Notes: generated from the sequence alone by a model not told the origin. Shown: positions 7,624-16,287, counted from the stretch's first letter. The stretch is DNA of 64,000 nucleotides from UBA6059 sp964351595 (GCA_964351595.1 CAYGOT010000003.1:62001-126000); one strand, 5' to 3'. A program made the numbers and translations.

Positions 7624-9855
7624 ATGCGATTAGCAGCAGTACTGGCCATTGTTTTCACCGTCACCTTTAACGCGGTAGGTCAGGAAAAGTCAAAGACTCC
7701 TTCAGTCGATATAAAACAGGCCGTCGATGAGATCGTCCTGGACGGTAATCTACTGGAGGAAACATGGCTCCAAGCTGACCCTGCAGATGATTTCTTTCAG
7801 TTTTTCCCTTTTGATACCTCAATGGCGACCACTAAGACCGTGGTGAAACTCACCTACGACGATAAGAATCTCTACGTGGGTGTACAATGGTTTGATGAAA
7901 AAGATGGCGACTATGTAATCACCTCTCTGCGACGAGATTATCGATCACCCGGAGCTGATGGACTGGCCTTTCTTTTCGATACCTATCAGGACAAGACCAA
8001 CGCTTTTTCTTTTGGGGTTAATCCTTTCGGCGTACAACGCGAAGGGCTGGTCTCCAATGGGGGTACGGTAGGTTCAGACTTCTCTCTGTCATGGGACAAT
8101 AAATGGTTTAGTGAAGTGGTAATAAATGAGAAAGGCTGGACCGCAGAGCTTGCTATTCCTTTTAAGACACTTAGATACAAGAGCGATCGTGATAAATGGA
8201 ACTTTATGGTCTATCGGATTGACAGCAAGGAAAATGAACGTGCCTCATGGAGTTACATTCCTCGCAACTGGCGCCCCTATACGTTGGCCTATGCCGGAGA
8301 GATGGTATGGGACAAACCGCCTAAAAAGCAAGGGCCTAACATCGCATTGATCCCCTTTATGGCTGGAGGAATCAACAAAAACTATGAGGAGGATACGCCC
8401 ACTGACCGTAACTTTTCGGTAGGAGGTGATGCGAAGATCGCGTTGACCCCAGCATTGAACCTTGATCTTACTATTAATCCCGACTTCTCCCAGGTAGAGG
8501 TGGATCAGCAGGTCACCAACCTCGATCGTTTCGAGATTTTTTTTCCCGAGCGGCGACAGTTCTTTTTGGAGAATGCTGACTTGTTCGCCTCATTTGGCTC
8601 AGAGGACGCCCGTCCTTTCTTTAGTAGGCGCATAGGGGTGGCTATCGATACAGCTACAGGTACCAACGTCCAAAACAAGATCGTAGGAGGAGCCAGAGTC
8701 AGTGGTAATATCAATAGTAAACTTCGAATCGGCCTCATGGATATCCAGGCAGCCGAGGATGAGGAAATCAACTTGCCGGCATTGAATTATGTAGTGGCCG
8801 TGGCACAGCAGCGCATCAGTGCCAGGTCCAATATCTCAGGTATCTTCGTTAACAAACAGTCCTTCAATTCCAGCTTCACCGATAAGCTTTTCGAAGAACC
8901 CACTGGCTTTAATCGTACAGCCGGTATTGATCTTAATCTAGCAACGGACAACAACCGGTTGACCAGCAAGATTTTTTATCATCGAACATGGCAGGATCGG
9001 GAATTGGATGAGCAATACTCGCAAGGTGCATCGGTAGTCTACAACAATCCACTGTGGAATATCGAATGGAATCATTTGCTGGTAGGCGAAAACTACAATG
9101 CAGAAGTGGGGTTTGTACGCAGGACAGGTATCAACTCGGTAAGTCCCACTATCTCACGTACCTTCTACCCTCAATCGAAGGTCATCAACAACCACGGTCC
9201 AGGGATTCTCTTTGAGCAGTTCTGGGGAGGTGATGTCGGCAAGTCCGATCAATTGATCAGGGGTTTTTATGATTTTCGTTTTCAAAACCTGGCCAACAGT
9301 CGCGTAGCGGTCAACAGACGCTTCACCTACTTATTCAGCGACTTTGATCCTACGCGCTCCGATGGAGAACCGCTACCCGCCGGAAGTTCTTATGAGTATG
9401 TCAATTTCTTTGCACGCTACAGCTCTGATCCACGTAAGCTCTTCAACTATAATGTCAGTACAAGTCTTGGTCAATACTTCAACGGCAACCGCTATCAGCT
9501 CAACACTGAGCTCACCTATCGCTTTCAGCCCTATGGCAATGTCTCTTTGACCTTCAACTACAATCGTGTGGAGTTGCCAGCACCATATGCGACTTCAAAC
9601 ATATTCCTGATTGGACCCAGGTTTGACTTGACCCTTACCAGAAGTCTCTTTATTACGAACTTCATACAGTTCAACAGCCAGAACGAGAACATCAATATCA
9701 ACGCCCGATTACAGTGGAGATTTAAGCCAGTCTCTGACTTCTTTATCGTCTACACTGACAATTATTTCTACAGCTTTGAGGATGATCTGGTGAGGGACTT
9801 TGCTCCTCGCACGCGAGCTTTGGTCTTTAAGCTCACCTACTGGTTGAATCTGTGA
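7624..9855 (+). CDS. DUF5916 outer-membrane protein with CBM9-like N-terminal domain
   Basis: 743 residues. Signal peptide MRLAAVLAIVFTVTFNAVGQ. Residues about 25-220 form a carbohydrate-binding-module-9-like beta sandwich (EIVLDGNLLEETWLQAD, TYDDKNLYVGVQWFD, GWTAELAIPFKTLRY). The rest is DUF5916, a beta-barrel region with the typical LDLTINPDFSQVEVDQQVTNLDRFEIF and FFPERRQFFLENADLF, ending in strands closing with YWLNL. Probably a surface or outer-membrane protein; the ligand is unknown. Its last 79-97 bases occur again at 10748-10826 and 11024-11120, so the 3' end has been duplicated twice. Confidence 0.85.
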   Translation: MRLAAVLAIVFTVTFNAVGQEKSKTPSVDIKQAVDEIVLDGNLLEETWLQADPADDFFQFFPFDTSMATTKTVVKLTYDDKNLYVGVQWFDEKDGDYVITSLRRDYRSPGADGLAFLFDTYQDKTNAFSFGVNPFGVQREGLVSNGGTVGSDFSLSWDNKWFSEVVINEKGWTAELAIPFKTLRYKSDRDKWNFMVYRIDSKENERASWSYIPRNWRPYTLAYAGEMVWDKPPKKQGPNIALIPFMAGGINKNYEEDTPTDRNFSVGGDAKIALTPALNLDLTINPDFSQVEVDQQVTNLDRFEIFFPERRQFFLENADLFASFGSEDARPFFSRRIGVAIDTATGTNVQNKIVGGARVSGNINSKLRIGLMDIQAAEDEEINLPALNYVVAVAQQRISARSNISGIFVNKQSFNSSFTDKLFEEPTGFNRTAGIDLNLATDNNRLTSKIFYHRTWQDRELDEQYSQGASVVYNNPLWNIEWNHLLVGENYNAEVGFVRRTGINSVSPTISRTFYPQSKVINNHGPGILFEQFWGGDVGKSDQLIRGFYDFRFQNLANSRVAVNRRFTYLFSDFDPTRSDGEPLPAGSSYEYVNFFARYSSDPRKLFNYNVSTSLGQYFNGNRYQLNTELTYRFQPYGNVSLTFNYNRVELPAPYATSNIFLIGPRFDLTLTRSLFITNFIQFNSQNENININARLQWRFKPVSDFFIVYTDNYFYSFEDDLVRDFAPRTRALVFKLTYWLNL

Positions 9856-9930
9856 TTTGCAGCTTACTGAATAGGGAACGAGTAGTGCCATCGCTCACCC
9901 AACGCTCGAAGGCTTGGGTTACCTGGGATT

Positions 9931-9953
9931 GGTCATAGCGAGACGCTAAGACC
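9931..9953 (+). repeat. REP-like hairpin, copy 1
   Basis: GGTCATAGCGAGACGCTAAGACC-type element: inner stem AGCG/CGCT around loop AGA and outer arms ending in AGACC, followed by AGTGGGG. The outer left arm has one change relative to copy 3 (10721-10743). Lies between the DUF5916 gene and the lipoprotein gene. Confidence 0.6.
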
Positions 9954-9970
9954 AGTGGGGGGGTATCGTC

Positions 9971-10552
9971 CTATCCATGATTGGATATATCAGCAACAAA
10001 AACTGTGTTCACCTCATCGATTATCCAATTAGAACCTTTAAGCTTCAAAAACACAACATATGCCCCTCCTCCATACGCACCAAGGTTGGGTGATATATAA
10101 TAACATGCATTTTCATAATTTTCATCAAAAACTATTTCCGATAAATTGAAAAAACCAAATATCGATGATTCGTTGTATTTATATAAACTGTCCACAACGA
10201 TTTCATTTAAAACAACAATAAAGTTTTCTCCTTCTATCACTTCAATTTCTTTCAGGCCGTGAGGATCTTTTTCTAACTGTAGATAAAGGTTCTGTGCCAT
10301 TTTTCTTTTTTTAATTCCAACATTCTTTGAATTTAAGTACTCATCTATAGTCCAGTATTTCGTACTATCATATATGAAATTTTCGAAATAGATAAAACTG
10401 GTATTTGCAGGAAGTTCATCTATTATAGAGTCTAGCACAGGATAAATAGTTTGCTCATAAACTTTTATCTTCATTGAGTTTCGTTCATCCATCTCATGCT
10501 GACTGCAGCCGATTAAAAAGATAATGCTTGTATAAAAAACTATTCGAATCAT
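9971..10552 (-). CDS. AT-rich lipoprotein of unknown function
   Basis: 193 residues beginning with a lipoprotein signal (MIRIVFYTSIIFLIGC, Cys about residue 16), then a soluble domain containing NTSFIYFENFIYDSTKY and an end AYGGGAYVVFLKLKGSNWIIDEV. I do not recognise the family. Base composition is clearly richer in A and T than the neighbouring genes, and the gene is bracketed by copies of the same hairpin repeat (9931-9953; 10587-10609 inverted; 10721-10743) and by duplicated DUF5916 3' ends. I infer a recently acquired or rearranged gene. Confidence 0.6.
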   Translation of the reverse strand: MIRIVFYTSIIFLIGCSQHEMDERNSMKIKVYEQTIYPVLDSIIDELPANTSFIYFENFIYDSTKYWTIDEYLNSKNVGIKKRKMAQNLYLQLEKDPHGLKEIEVIEGENFIVVLNEIVVDSLYKYNESSIFGFFNLSEIVFDENYENACYYISPNLGAYGGGAYVVFLKLKGSNWIIDEVNTVFVADISNHG

Positions 10553-10586
10553 GGTTTTTGAGGTTTGACTAATCTTCTCACAATCT

Positions 10587-10609
10587 AGTCTTAGCGTCTC
10601 GCTGAGACT
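10587..10609 (-). repeat. REP-like hairpin, copy 2 (inverted)
   Basis: AGTCT-T-AGCG-TCT-CGCT-G-AGACT: 5-bp outer stem, one mismatch, 4-bp inner stem, 3-base loop. It is the reverse complement of the element at 10721-10743 apart from the outermost base pair. Confidence 0.65.
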
Positions 10610-10720
10610 GAAACCAAAACACTCATCTTAATCTAAATGATAAGTATCAAATAAACCACTTCTATCTTAAGGTCCGGTACACTACTCTATAACATTTAAA
10701 TCATCTACGGTCACCGTGTT

Positions 10721-10743
10721 GGTCTCAGCGAGACGCTAAGACC
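10721..10743 (+). repeat. REP-like hairpin, copy 3
   Basis: GGTCT-C-AGCG-AGA-CGCT-A-AGACC, the best-formed copy, followed by AGTGGG as in copy 1 and then directly by the duplicated DUF5916 gene tail that begins at 10748. Confidence 0.65.
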
Positions 10744-10747
10744 AGTG

Positions 10748-10826
10748 GGATGATCTGGTGAGAGACTTTGCTCCTCGTACCCGAGCTTTGGTCTTTAAAC
10801 TCACCTATTGGTTGAATCTGTGATTT
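10748..10826 (+). pseudogene. duplicated 3' end of the DUF5916 gene, copy A
   Basis: 79 bases aligning without gaps to 9780-9858. It still reads DDLVRDFAPRTRALVFKL then TYWLNL and the same stop codon, with only a handful of mostly silent substitutions. It has no promoter or start and is a remnant, not a gene. Joined directly to REP-like hairpin copy 3. Confidence 0.8.
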
Positions 10827-10833
10827 AACCTAA

Positions 10834-10864
10834 GACCTACGAAGTTTTGGAAACTTCGTAGGTC
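10834..10864. repeat. 14-bp perfect hairpin
   Basis: GACCTACGAAGTTT (10834-10847), loop TGG, then its exact reverse complement (10851-10864). No T-run follows on either strand, so this is a dispersed palindromic element rather than a standard terminator. It begins eight bases after the duplicated gene tail. Confidence 0.65.
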
Positions 10865-11023
10865 CCTTCCTATTTCCTTCAATAAGCACAAGTCGTGCAT
10901 TCTCTAAACCCCGTGTCGGAAGACTTGCGCTGAATGTCGATTATATCTTTCAGCCGACTGTTCAAGACAGTAATGCTTGAATCTTCCATGTTTCTTGAGG
11001 ACACGAGCCAAGGCTTTGGGAGG

Positions 11024-11120
11024 CAATTATTTCTACAGCTTTGAGGATGGCATGGTCAGAGACTTTGCTCCTCGCACAAGAGCACTGGTCTTCTAACTAG
11101 CCTATTGGTTGAATCTGTGA
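11024..11120 (+). pseudogene. duplicated 3' end of the DUF5916 gene, copy B
   Basis: 97 bases aligning without gaps to 9759-9855. It reads NYFYSFEDGMVRDFAPRTRAL, but the VFK position has become V-F-stop (TAA), followed in frame by LAYWLNL and the original TGA. The nonsense change shows that this copy is decayed. Confidence 0.8.
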
Positions 11121-11228
11121 TCAGAAGATACCAGCAAACCCAGGGTTGCTGGTAGTGATCAGGATAGCGACTATGATGCCTGCTATGATGGTGAACTGTT
11201 GGCGATATTTTGAGATCAATCGTTTCAT
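11121..11228 (-). CDS. possible 35-aa membrane micro-protein
   Basis: ATG at 11226-11228 to TGA at 11121-11123. The translation starts MKRLISKYRQQ and continues FTIIAGIIVAILITT before NPGFAGIF: a basic N-terminus, one hydrophobic span and a short tail. A longer frame on the same strand (11056-11262) is low-complexity and unlikely. The stop abuts the end of duplicated gene-tail copy B. Coding status is uncertain. Confidence 0.35.
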   Translation of the reverse strand: MKRLISKYRQQFTIIAGIIVAILITTSNPGFAGIF

Positions 11229-11351
11229 TGATCTCAATAATACTATTACCGTGCCAAAGCATGTATACACCTTATTATCAGATACTTAATAAAATAATCA
11301 ATGAACTGAACGTTCAATGGCGAACATATTTCTGATAAGAGCTGTACGGAA

Positions 11352-12017
11352 TTAATCCTCTAAAACCTCTATTTCAAAGTACAAAGTAGCATTAGCGGGT
11401 ATGGGGCCTCTGGCTCTCGGTCCATACGCAATATCTGGAGGAATTCTAAGTATGGCTTTGCTGCCTTTCTTCAGAAGCGCGACACCTTCGTCCCATCCCT
11501 TGATCACCTGGCCTCTGCCCAATACAAACGAGAAGGGTTGGTTACGGTCGTAGGAACTGTCGAATTTGGTACCGTCTTCGAGGTAGCCTGTGTAATGAAC
11601 CTGTACAGGCTTGTCAGCCTCTGGTAGCTCCCCAGTACCTTCCTTGACTACTTTGTATCCAAGTCCGGACTGTGTGTAGGTGTGTCCGTATTTTCGACGC
11701 TCCACCATCCAGCTTGCGGTAGCCTCTTTTAAGAATAGAATGTCCTTTGCGCTAATCTTAAGTTTCTTATTCTCCGTTAGTGACAACAAGTAAGGAAGAT
11801 CAAAATCCTCGCTTCCCGGAATATCACGCACCTTCTTCCCTACCGCCAATTTATAGTTTGACTGCTCGCTGGAAAACTGGGCACAATAGCTCTCGAACTC
11901 ATCAGACGTATAACAATAGTCCGAAAAGCGATTTTCAGGAACCTCACATTTTGTGCATTGAGCGCGCAACCCTATTGACGAAAGGACGCACGCACTTAGA
12001 AGAAGAATGTATTTCAT
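11352..12017 (-). CDS. FKBP-type peptidyl-prolyl cis-trans isomerase, exported
   Basis: 221 residues: signal peptide MKYILLLSACVLSSIGLRAQ, an N-terminal helical region with several cysteines (CTKCEVPENRFSDYCYTSDEFESYC before residue 50), then a complete FKBP domain from about residue 115: VQVHYTGYLEDGTKFDSSYDR, PFSFVLGRGQVIKGWDEGV, KAILRIPPDIAYGPRA, LYFEIEVLE. It catalyses proline isomerisation in periplasmic or outer-membrane protein folding. The N-terminal cysteine cluster is unusual for FKBPs and may carry disulfides. Confidence 0.9.
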   Translation of the reverse strand: MKYILLLSACVLSSIGLRAQCTKCEVPENRFSDYCYTSDEFESYCAQFSSEQSNYKLAVGKKVRDIPGSEDFDLPYLLSLTENKKLKISAKDILFLKEATASWMVERRKYGHTYTQSGLGYKVVKEGTGELPEADKPVQVHYTGYLEDGTKFDSSYDRNQPFSFVLGRGQVIKGWDEGVALLKKGSKAILRIPPDIAYGPRARGPIPANATLYFEIEVLED

Positions 12018-12068
12018 GAACTCAATTTTGGGGCAAAAATAACCCCAATGCTGAGTTCATGATTGCTC

Positions 12069-12332
12069 TTAGCCCCTTTTCTTTCTGAAGGTGATTGGAA
12101 TAAAATCATCATTGGGTATACCAATATGAGCTAAGTCCCATTGGTCATCATATCCCTTGATCAGGCTTTTGATACATTCCACACGGTCTTCGGTTGGGTA
12201 CGGACAGTTGTCCCAGTAGAATATCTCTACTCTATAGTTGTAGTTCTTTTTGACCCCATTGATTCTTACTTCAACTTCAATGTCCTGCTCTTCACCTGGG
12301 ATTTTCGGGATTTCAATTCCAATCATGCTCAT
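12069..12332 (-). CDS. small conserved hypothetical protein (87 aa)
   Basis: Soluble acidic protein (GIEIPKIPGEEQDIEVEVRI, YNYRVEIFYWDNCPYP, WDLAHIGIPNDDFIP, FRKKRG). It looks like a small beta-rich domain of a type often found as a stand-alone gene in Cytophagales. The start is the ATG at 12330-12332; a second in-frame ATG lies two codons in. No function is known to me. Monocistronic, read leftwards. Confidence 0.6.
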   Translation of the reverse strand: MSMIGIEIPKIPGEEQDIEVEVRINGVKKNYNYRVEIFYWDNCPYPTEDRVECIKSLIKGYDDQWDLAHIGIPNDDFIPITFRKKRG

Positions 12333-12566
12333 AATCGATAGTTTAAATTTCTAGTTCATGAATTCTTGTATAACAAATTTTGTACCTCAACAACAATTAC
12401 ATGATAATCAATGAGTTAGATATATCTCCCTACCATTAGTTGACCGTTTGTAGGACAGTCTATGTTCAGAATGGTTCACTCAAAGGTGATATGACCCTAT
12501 CGGGTAAAAAGCCCAACCCTGCTCCTCTTAATACGTAGACCACAGTTGAATCAACCAAATCAGCAA

Positions 12567-13151
12567 ATGAAGATTAGAATTTTTAACTCCGCGGTATTAG
12601 CCTTAGTTGTCCTATTCGCGGTAGCATGCTCTCCCAATAAAAGCACAACCGAAGAAACCGATACTGCAGAAGAGGAAGTCGAAGAAGTCGAGGATAAATC
12701 TAAACGACCTTCTCCACCGGCTACCGCTACGGCCAATGTCAATGGCACCAATGTAACGATCGACTACAGCTCTCCTGCTGTCAAAGGACGAACAGTATGG
12801 GGTGACCTGGTGGCCTACGATAAAGTATGGAGAACAGGCGCTAATGAGGCTAACGTGTTCACCATCGATAAGGACATTACCATTAACGGAGAGCCTGTGG
12901 CTGCCGGACAATATTCTTTGTTTACCATCCCTACCGAGGGAGAGTGGACGGTCATCCTCAACAATGTAGTGGGCCAATGGGGTGCCTATGACTATGATGA
13001 TAGCCAGGATGTCTTAAGATTTATGGTAACGCCGGAAACAACTGAAAATGCTGTAGAGCGACTCATGTTTGATGTGTCTGATGACGGAACGGTCACCTTC
13101 GCCTGGGCTGACTTGAGCTTCTCCTTTGAAGTGGTGCCTGCTGCTGAATAG
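12567..13151 (+). CDS. DUF2911 lipoprotein
   Basis: 194 residues from the ATG at 12567; an earlier in-frame ATG at 12546 would add MNQPNQQ before the signal, which is less natural. Lipoprotein signal MKIRIFNSAVLALVVLFAVAC, then an acidic linker (DTAEEEVEEVEDKSK), then the DUF2911 domain: VTIDYSSPAVKGRTVWG, YDKVWRTGANEANVFTID, INGEPVAAGQYSLFTIP, WTVILNN. DUF2911 proteins are abundant in Bacteroidota envelopes; their biochemical role is not established. The opposing aminopeptidase gene ends 10 bases after its stop. Confidence 0.88.
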   Translation: MKIRIFNSAVLALVVLFAVACSPNKSTTEETDTAEEEVEEVEDKSKRPSPPATATANVNGTNVTIDYSSPAVKGRTVWGDLVAYDKVWRTGANEANVFTIDKDITINGEPVAAGQYSLFTIPTEGEWTVILNNVVGQWGAYDYDDSQDVLRFMVTPETTENAVERLMFDVSDDGTVTFAWADLSFSFEVVPAAE

Positions 13152-13161
13152 CTATCAGGTA

Positions 13162-15798
13162 CTACTGTGATATAGAAGCCTCTGCAGACGTAGGGGCTTT
13201 TTTCATGGCTTCATGCATGTCCACCACCCGAAATAGAATGTCTGTCGACTGAAGTATCTTATTCCTGAGTCTCGGATTAAACTCGGGGTTAGCTGCGAGA
13301 AATGCCTCGACTGTGGCTTTAGCCTCCTTGCTCTGATGTCCCCAAAAACTCTCATCAAGCCATCTTTTTGGAAAGAATATATCTCCTGTCAACTGAATCT
13401 CTTCCAGGATCTCCAGTGACTTTTTTAAATACTTCACAGACTCGTCAGCTCGCAACGGATGATGGAGATAATGAAGCGCGGTTCCTACCCAAGGTTCCAT
13501 CGAGCGATTTTCCGGTAGGGTAAGGCTTTCAAAAAACTCATCTCTGCTTTCCGTATCAGGAGCTAAGGCCTGGGTCACAAAATCGAACCTTGCCTTCTCG
13601 TCAGCGTTGCTGATGCGGGCAGATTGGGTGGACAATATATCATTGGCCTCTTCAGGGAGCCTCAGCGCCAGTTCGAAGGCTAATGTCGAATAATCCCGCT
13701 CCGACAATTTGATCCCCTCAGGCGGGTTCTCTTCTTTCCAGATAGTAAGCAACTCTGAAACCTGCTCCTCAGAAGACCCTATATCAACCAAGGTTTTAAA
13801 TAATGTAGACTTCAAACGAGGATCCTCTGTTTGCAAAATCAGCTGATTGAGTAGTATTTCATACCGCTCGATATATGCCTCCCGTTGAGCGGGAATCATC
13901 CATTCCCAAGAGAGCTCTTTTAGGTAGGTCAGCAGGAGTTCAACATTGAGGTTGCTCTGCTCTTGATAAAGGTACCGCTCAAGAAGCACAGGGTACGATG
14001 GTGGGAACGCTCTCTTATAGAGCAAGAACTCATGCATCTGTATGTAGTAAGCCGCGCGTGATAATGGGCTCTCAACCACATTGATGTTGAGCATAATGGC
14101 TCCATAAGGGAAGTCCGCCATATTTGCATAGCTCGCAAAATCCAATGTCCCATAGAGCTGTCCTGCGCTACCTGCTTCTACAGAGACTGGAATCTTTGTA
14201 TCCTTCGCATGCGGAATCTCTACGATAGGTAGATCATTAAACTGTATCGGTCGTGTCAGTGCTCCATCATCTGCATTTACCCTGACCTCAAACCGCTGAG
14301 GCCATGTTCTACCCAGCCCCATGGGGTCTATCTGCTCAAATCGTAGATAATGAGATTCCAATCCTTCATAGAACATCGACCTTATCGTGGGCATTCCCGC
14401 CGTTTCCACCCATATATTACTCCACTTGGCAAGGTCTACTGCCGTTTTTTCGTCCAGGATTCTGATAAGATCATCCCAGTCAGCAGCTCTGAATGCATAT
14501 GATTTCAGGTATTCACGTAACCCAATCCTAAAGTTATTCTCACCCATCACCTGCTCAAGCTTGTGCATGACAATGGGCGCCTTTTGATAGATGATAGCGC
14601 CATAGAGGCTTCCGGCTTGTTTTAAGTTCTCCAGTGGCTGCTTGATGGGATGTGTCCCCAATGTGCGATCCACACTGTAAGCACGTGGATAATGTGCGAG
14701 CAGAAAGCGCTGATCATGGTCAATCTCCGGGAAAAGTGGATTCACAATTTTAGCAGCCATAAAATTCGCAAAGACTTCCTTCATCCAGACATCATCAAAC
14801 CATAGCATAGTCACCAGGTCACCAAACCACATGTGTGCTGTCTCATGTGCAATGAGACTGGCTCGCCCGAGCAGCTGATTGGGCGTGGCTGATTCTTCGA
14901 GAAATAAGCTTGATGCCTTGTACTGAATCGCACCAACATGCTCCATGCCGCCATATTGGAAGCTTGGCAATAGCACAAAGTCAAACTTCTTGAATGGATA
15001 CTCAATGGCCGTATACTCTTCGAGCCATGACAATGCGTGGCTGTGTATTTCAAATATCTCGCGCGCGTTTCTTGCTACTTTGGCTGTATCTGTCTCCCGG
15101 TGATACATGGTCATAGGATACTTACCAGAATCATCTGTGATCGTCTCAAACTCTCCGGCAGCAAAGGAGAACAGGTAAGTGCTGATGAGATCAGATCTTT
15201 CAAAAGTGAATACTTTTCGGTCTGCACTTTGATTTTCAAAAGCTAAGGGGCCATTTGCAACAGCCTTCCACGCAGCGGGTACATCCAGGGTCAGCTCATA
15301 AGTCCCCTTTAGATCAGGCTGATCAAAACATGGAAAAACTATGGAGGCACGATCCGGTACAAACAAAGTATAGATGTATCCAGGATTTCTATTGAGTCCC
15401 ACCTCCCCTGCTGTGAACTTGATATCCACGAGATTATATCCATCACGGAGATCCTCCGACTGGATAATGATATGCTCTTGCCGATGCTCAAAATCAATCC
15501 CAACATCATCTATCAGTACCTGTTCAACGGCTCCTTCGGCAACATTGAAGTCGAGAACTAGAGGTTGGTCAAGTGAAGTGTCGAATTCAAAGCCCAGACC
15601 AAGACTTCCGGCTATGGGTATTTGATTGTCTTCCGAGATCACTAATGCCAATTGATAATTGACTTTGGAGACTTGCTTTTTACGTAGCTCTGCAAGTGGC
15701 TTGGAAATACCCGGCTCTACAAGCACCGGATCAATAGTTGGGCTGCAACCGATGAGACCTAGCAAGGCAACTGCCAAGGAGTAGGCTGCCTTCCGCAT
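13162..15798 (-). CDS. M1 family metallo-aminopeptidase lipoprotein
   Basis: 878 residues with a lipoprotein signal (MRKAAYSLAVALLGLIGC). Gluzincin motifs: the exopeptidase loop YGGMEHVGA, then HETAHMWFGDLVTMLWFDD with the zinc ligands His/His about 318 and 322 and the third ligand Glu in WMKEVFANF, and a downstream catalytic-Tyr region (SLYGAIIYQKAPIV). The long helical C-terminal domain is typical of ERAP/PepN-like enzymes. It trims N-terminal residues from peptides at the cell envelope, probably for nutrition. Its start overlaps the stop of the DUF302 gene by one base (TAATG), so the two are translationally coupled. Confidence 0.92.
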   Translation of the reverse strand: MRKAAYSLAVALLGLIGCSPTIDPVLVEPGISKPLAELRKKQVSKVNYQLALVISEDNQIPIAGSLGLGFEFDTSLDQPLVLDFNVAEGAVEQVLIDDVGIDFEHRQEHIIIQSEDLRDGYNLVDIKFTAGEVGLNRNPGYIYTLFVPDRASIVFPCFDQPDLKGTYELTLDVPAAWKAVANGPLAFENQSADRKVFTFERSDLISTYLFSFAAGEFETITDDSGKYPMTMYHRETDTAKVARNAREIFEIHSHALSWLEEYTAIEYPFKKFDFVLLPSFQYGGMEHVGAIQYKASSLFLEESATPNQLLGRASLIAHETAHMWFGDLVTMLWFDDVWMKEVFANFMAAKIVNPLFPEIDHDQRFLLAHYPRAYSVDRTLGTHPIKQPLENLKQAGSLYGAIIYQKAPIVMHKLEQVMGENNFRIGLREYLKSYAFRAADWDDLIRILDEKTAVDLAKWSNIWVETAGMPTIRSMFYEGLESHYLRFEQIDPMGLGRTWPQRFEVRVNADDGALTRPIQFNDLPIVEIPHAKDTKIPVSVEAGSAGQLYGTLDFASYANMADFPYGAIMLNINVVESPLSRAAYYIQMHEFLLYKRAFPPSYPVLLERYLYQEQSNLNVELLLTYLKELSWEWMIPAQREAYIERYEILLNQLILQTEDPRLKSTLFKTLVDIGSSEEQVSELLTIWKEENPPEGIKLSERDYSTLAFELALRLPEEANDILSTQSARISNADEKARFDFVTQALAPDTESRDEFFESLTLPENRSMEPWVGTALHYLHHPLRADESVKYLKKSLEILEEIQLTGDIFFPKRWLDESFWGHQSKEAKATVEAFLAANPEFNPRLRNKILQSTDILFRVVDMHEAMKKAPTSAEASISQ

Positions 15799-16247
15799 TA
15801 TTTCACCCTGATCGTTTCATTGACTATCCTCACAAGGACTTGAGAGTATTCACTGAGGATCGCGTCACAGTCGCGGATCATATAGCGCCGTTTGAGCCAG
15901 ATAGGATCTACAAATCCAATATATACATCCTCTTCCTCAGACCACACGGCTATTCTAAAGGGCATATCGATGGCCGCTGTTGGTTCGCAGGCCACAATAC
16001 CATTCATAATGTATGGATCACTAAACTCGAAAGTGCTCACCCGGATGTTTAGCTCACTGGTGTCCTGGTCATATTCAACAGTTTTGAAAGCATCATTGAC
16101 AAAGCCTTTGTACTCCAATATGCCTTTTAGCTTTTCTGATGTTTCTTCGTAAGACATGGGACTATTGTAAATGGTAGTCTCCTGGGAAAATACTGTGAGT
16201 GTCGCTAGCGTAAGTGTGAAAGCGAGGATATATCTAATTATTGTCAT
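15798..16247 (-). CDS. DUF302 family exported protein
   Basis: 149 residues: signal peptide MTIIRYILAFTLTLATLTVFSQ, then a DUF302-like domain (MSYEETSEKLKGILEYKGF near the N-terminus; MPFRIAVWSEEEDVYIGFVDPIWL; a final helix SEYSQVLVRIVNETI). DUF302 is a small alpha/beta domain of uncertain role. A cysteine pair (VACEPTAAI and IRDCDAIL) may form a disulfide. Upstream partner of the M1 aminopeptidase, with a one-base stop/start overlap. Confidence 0.72.
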   Translation of the reverse strand: MTIIRYILAFTLTLATLTVFSQETTIYNSPMSYEETSEKLKGILEYKGFVNDAFKTVEYDQDTSELNIRVSTFEFSDPYIMNGIVACEPTAAIDMPFRIAVWSEEEDVYIGFVDPIWLKRRYMIRDCDAILSEYSQVLVRIVNETIRVK

Positions 16248-16287
16248 TAAAGCGCTGAGTGAGAGGTCGAACTTATAAAAACCTATT

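Larger units (their letters stand above)
10553..11120. other. non-coding rearranged stretch
   Basis: About 570 bases with no convincing gene. It holds two REP-like hairpins (10587-10609, 10721-10743), a decayed copy of the DUF5916 3' end (10748-10826), a strong 14-bp hairpin (10834-10864), about 160 bases in which I see nothing (10865-11023), and a second decayed copy (11024-11120). Confidence 0.6.

Noticed and set aside
11056..11262. 68-codon frame rich in His and Tyr
   Set aside because: Low-complexity translation crossing into the decayed DUF5916 tail; the 35-codon frame in another phase is more protein-like.
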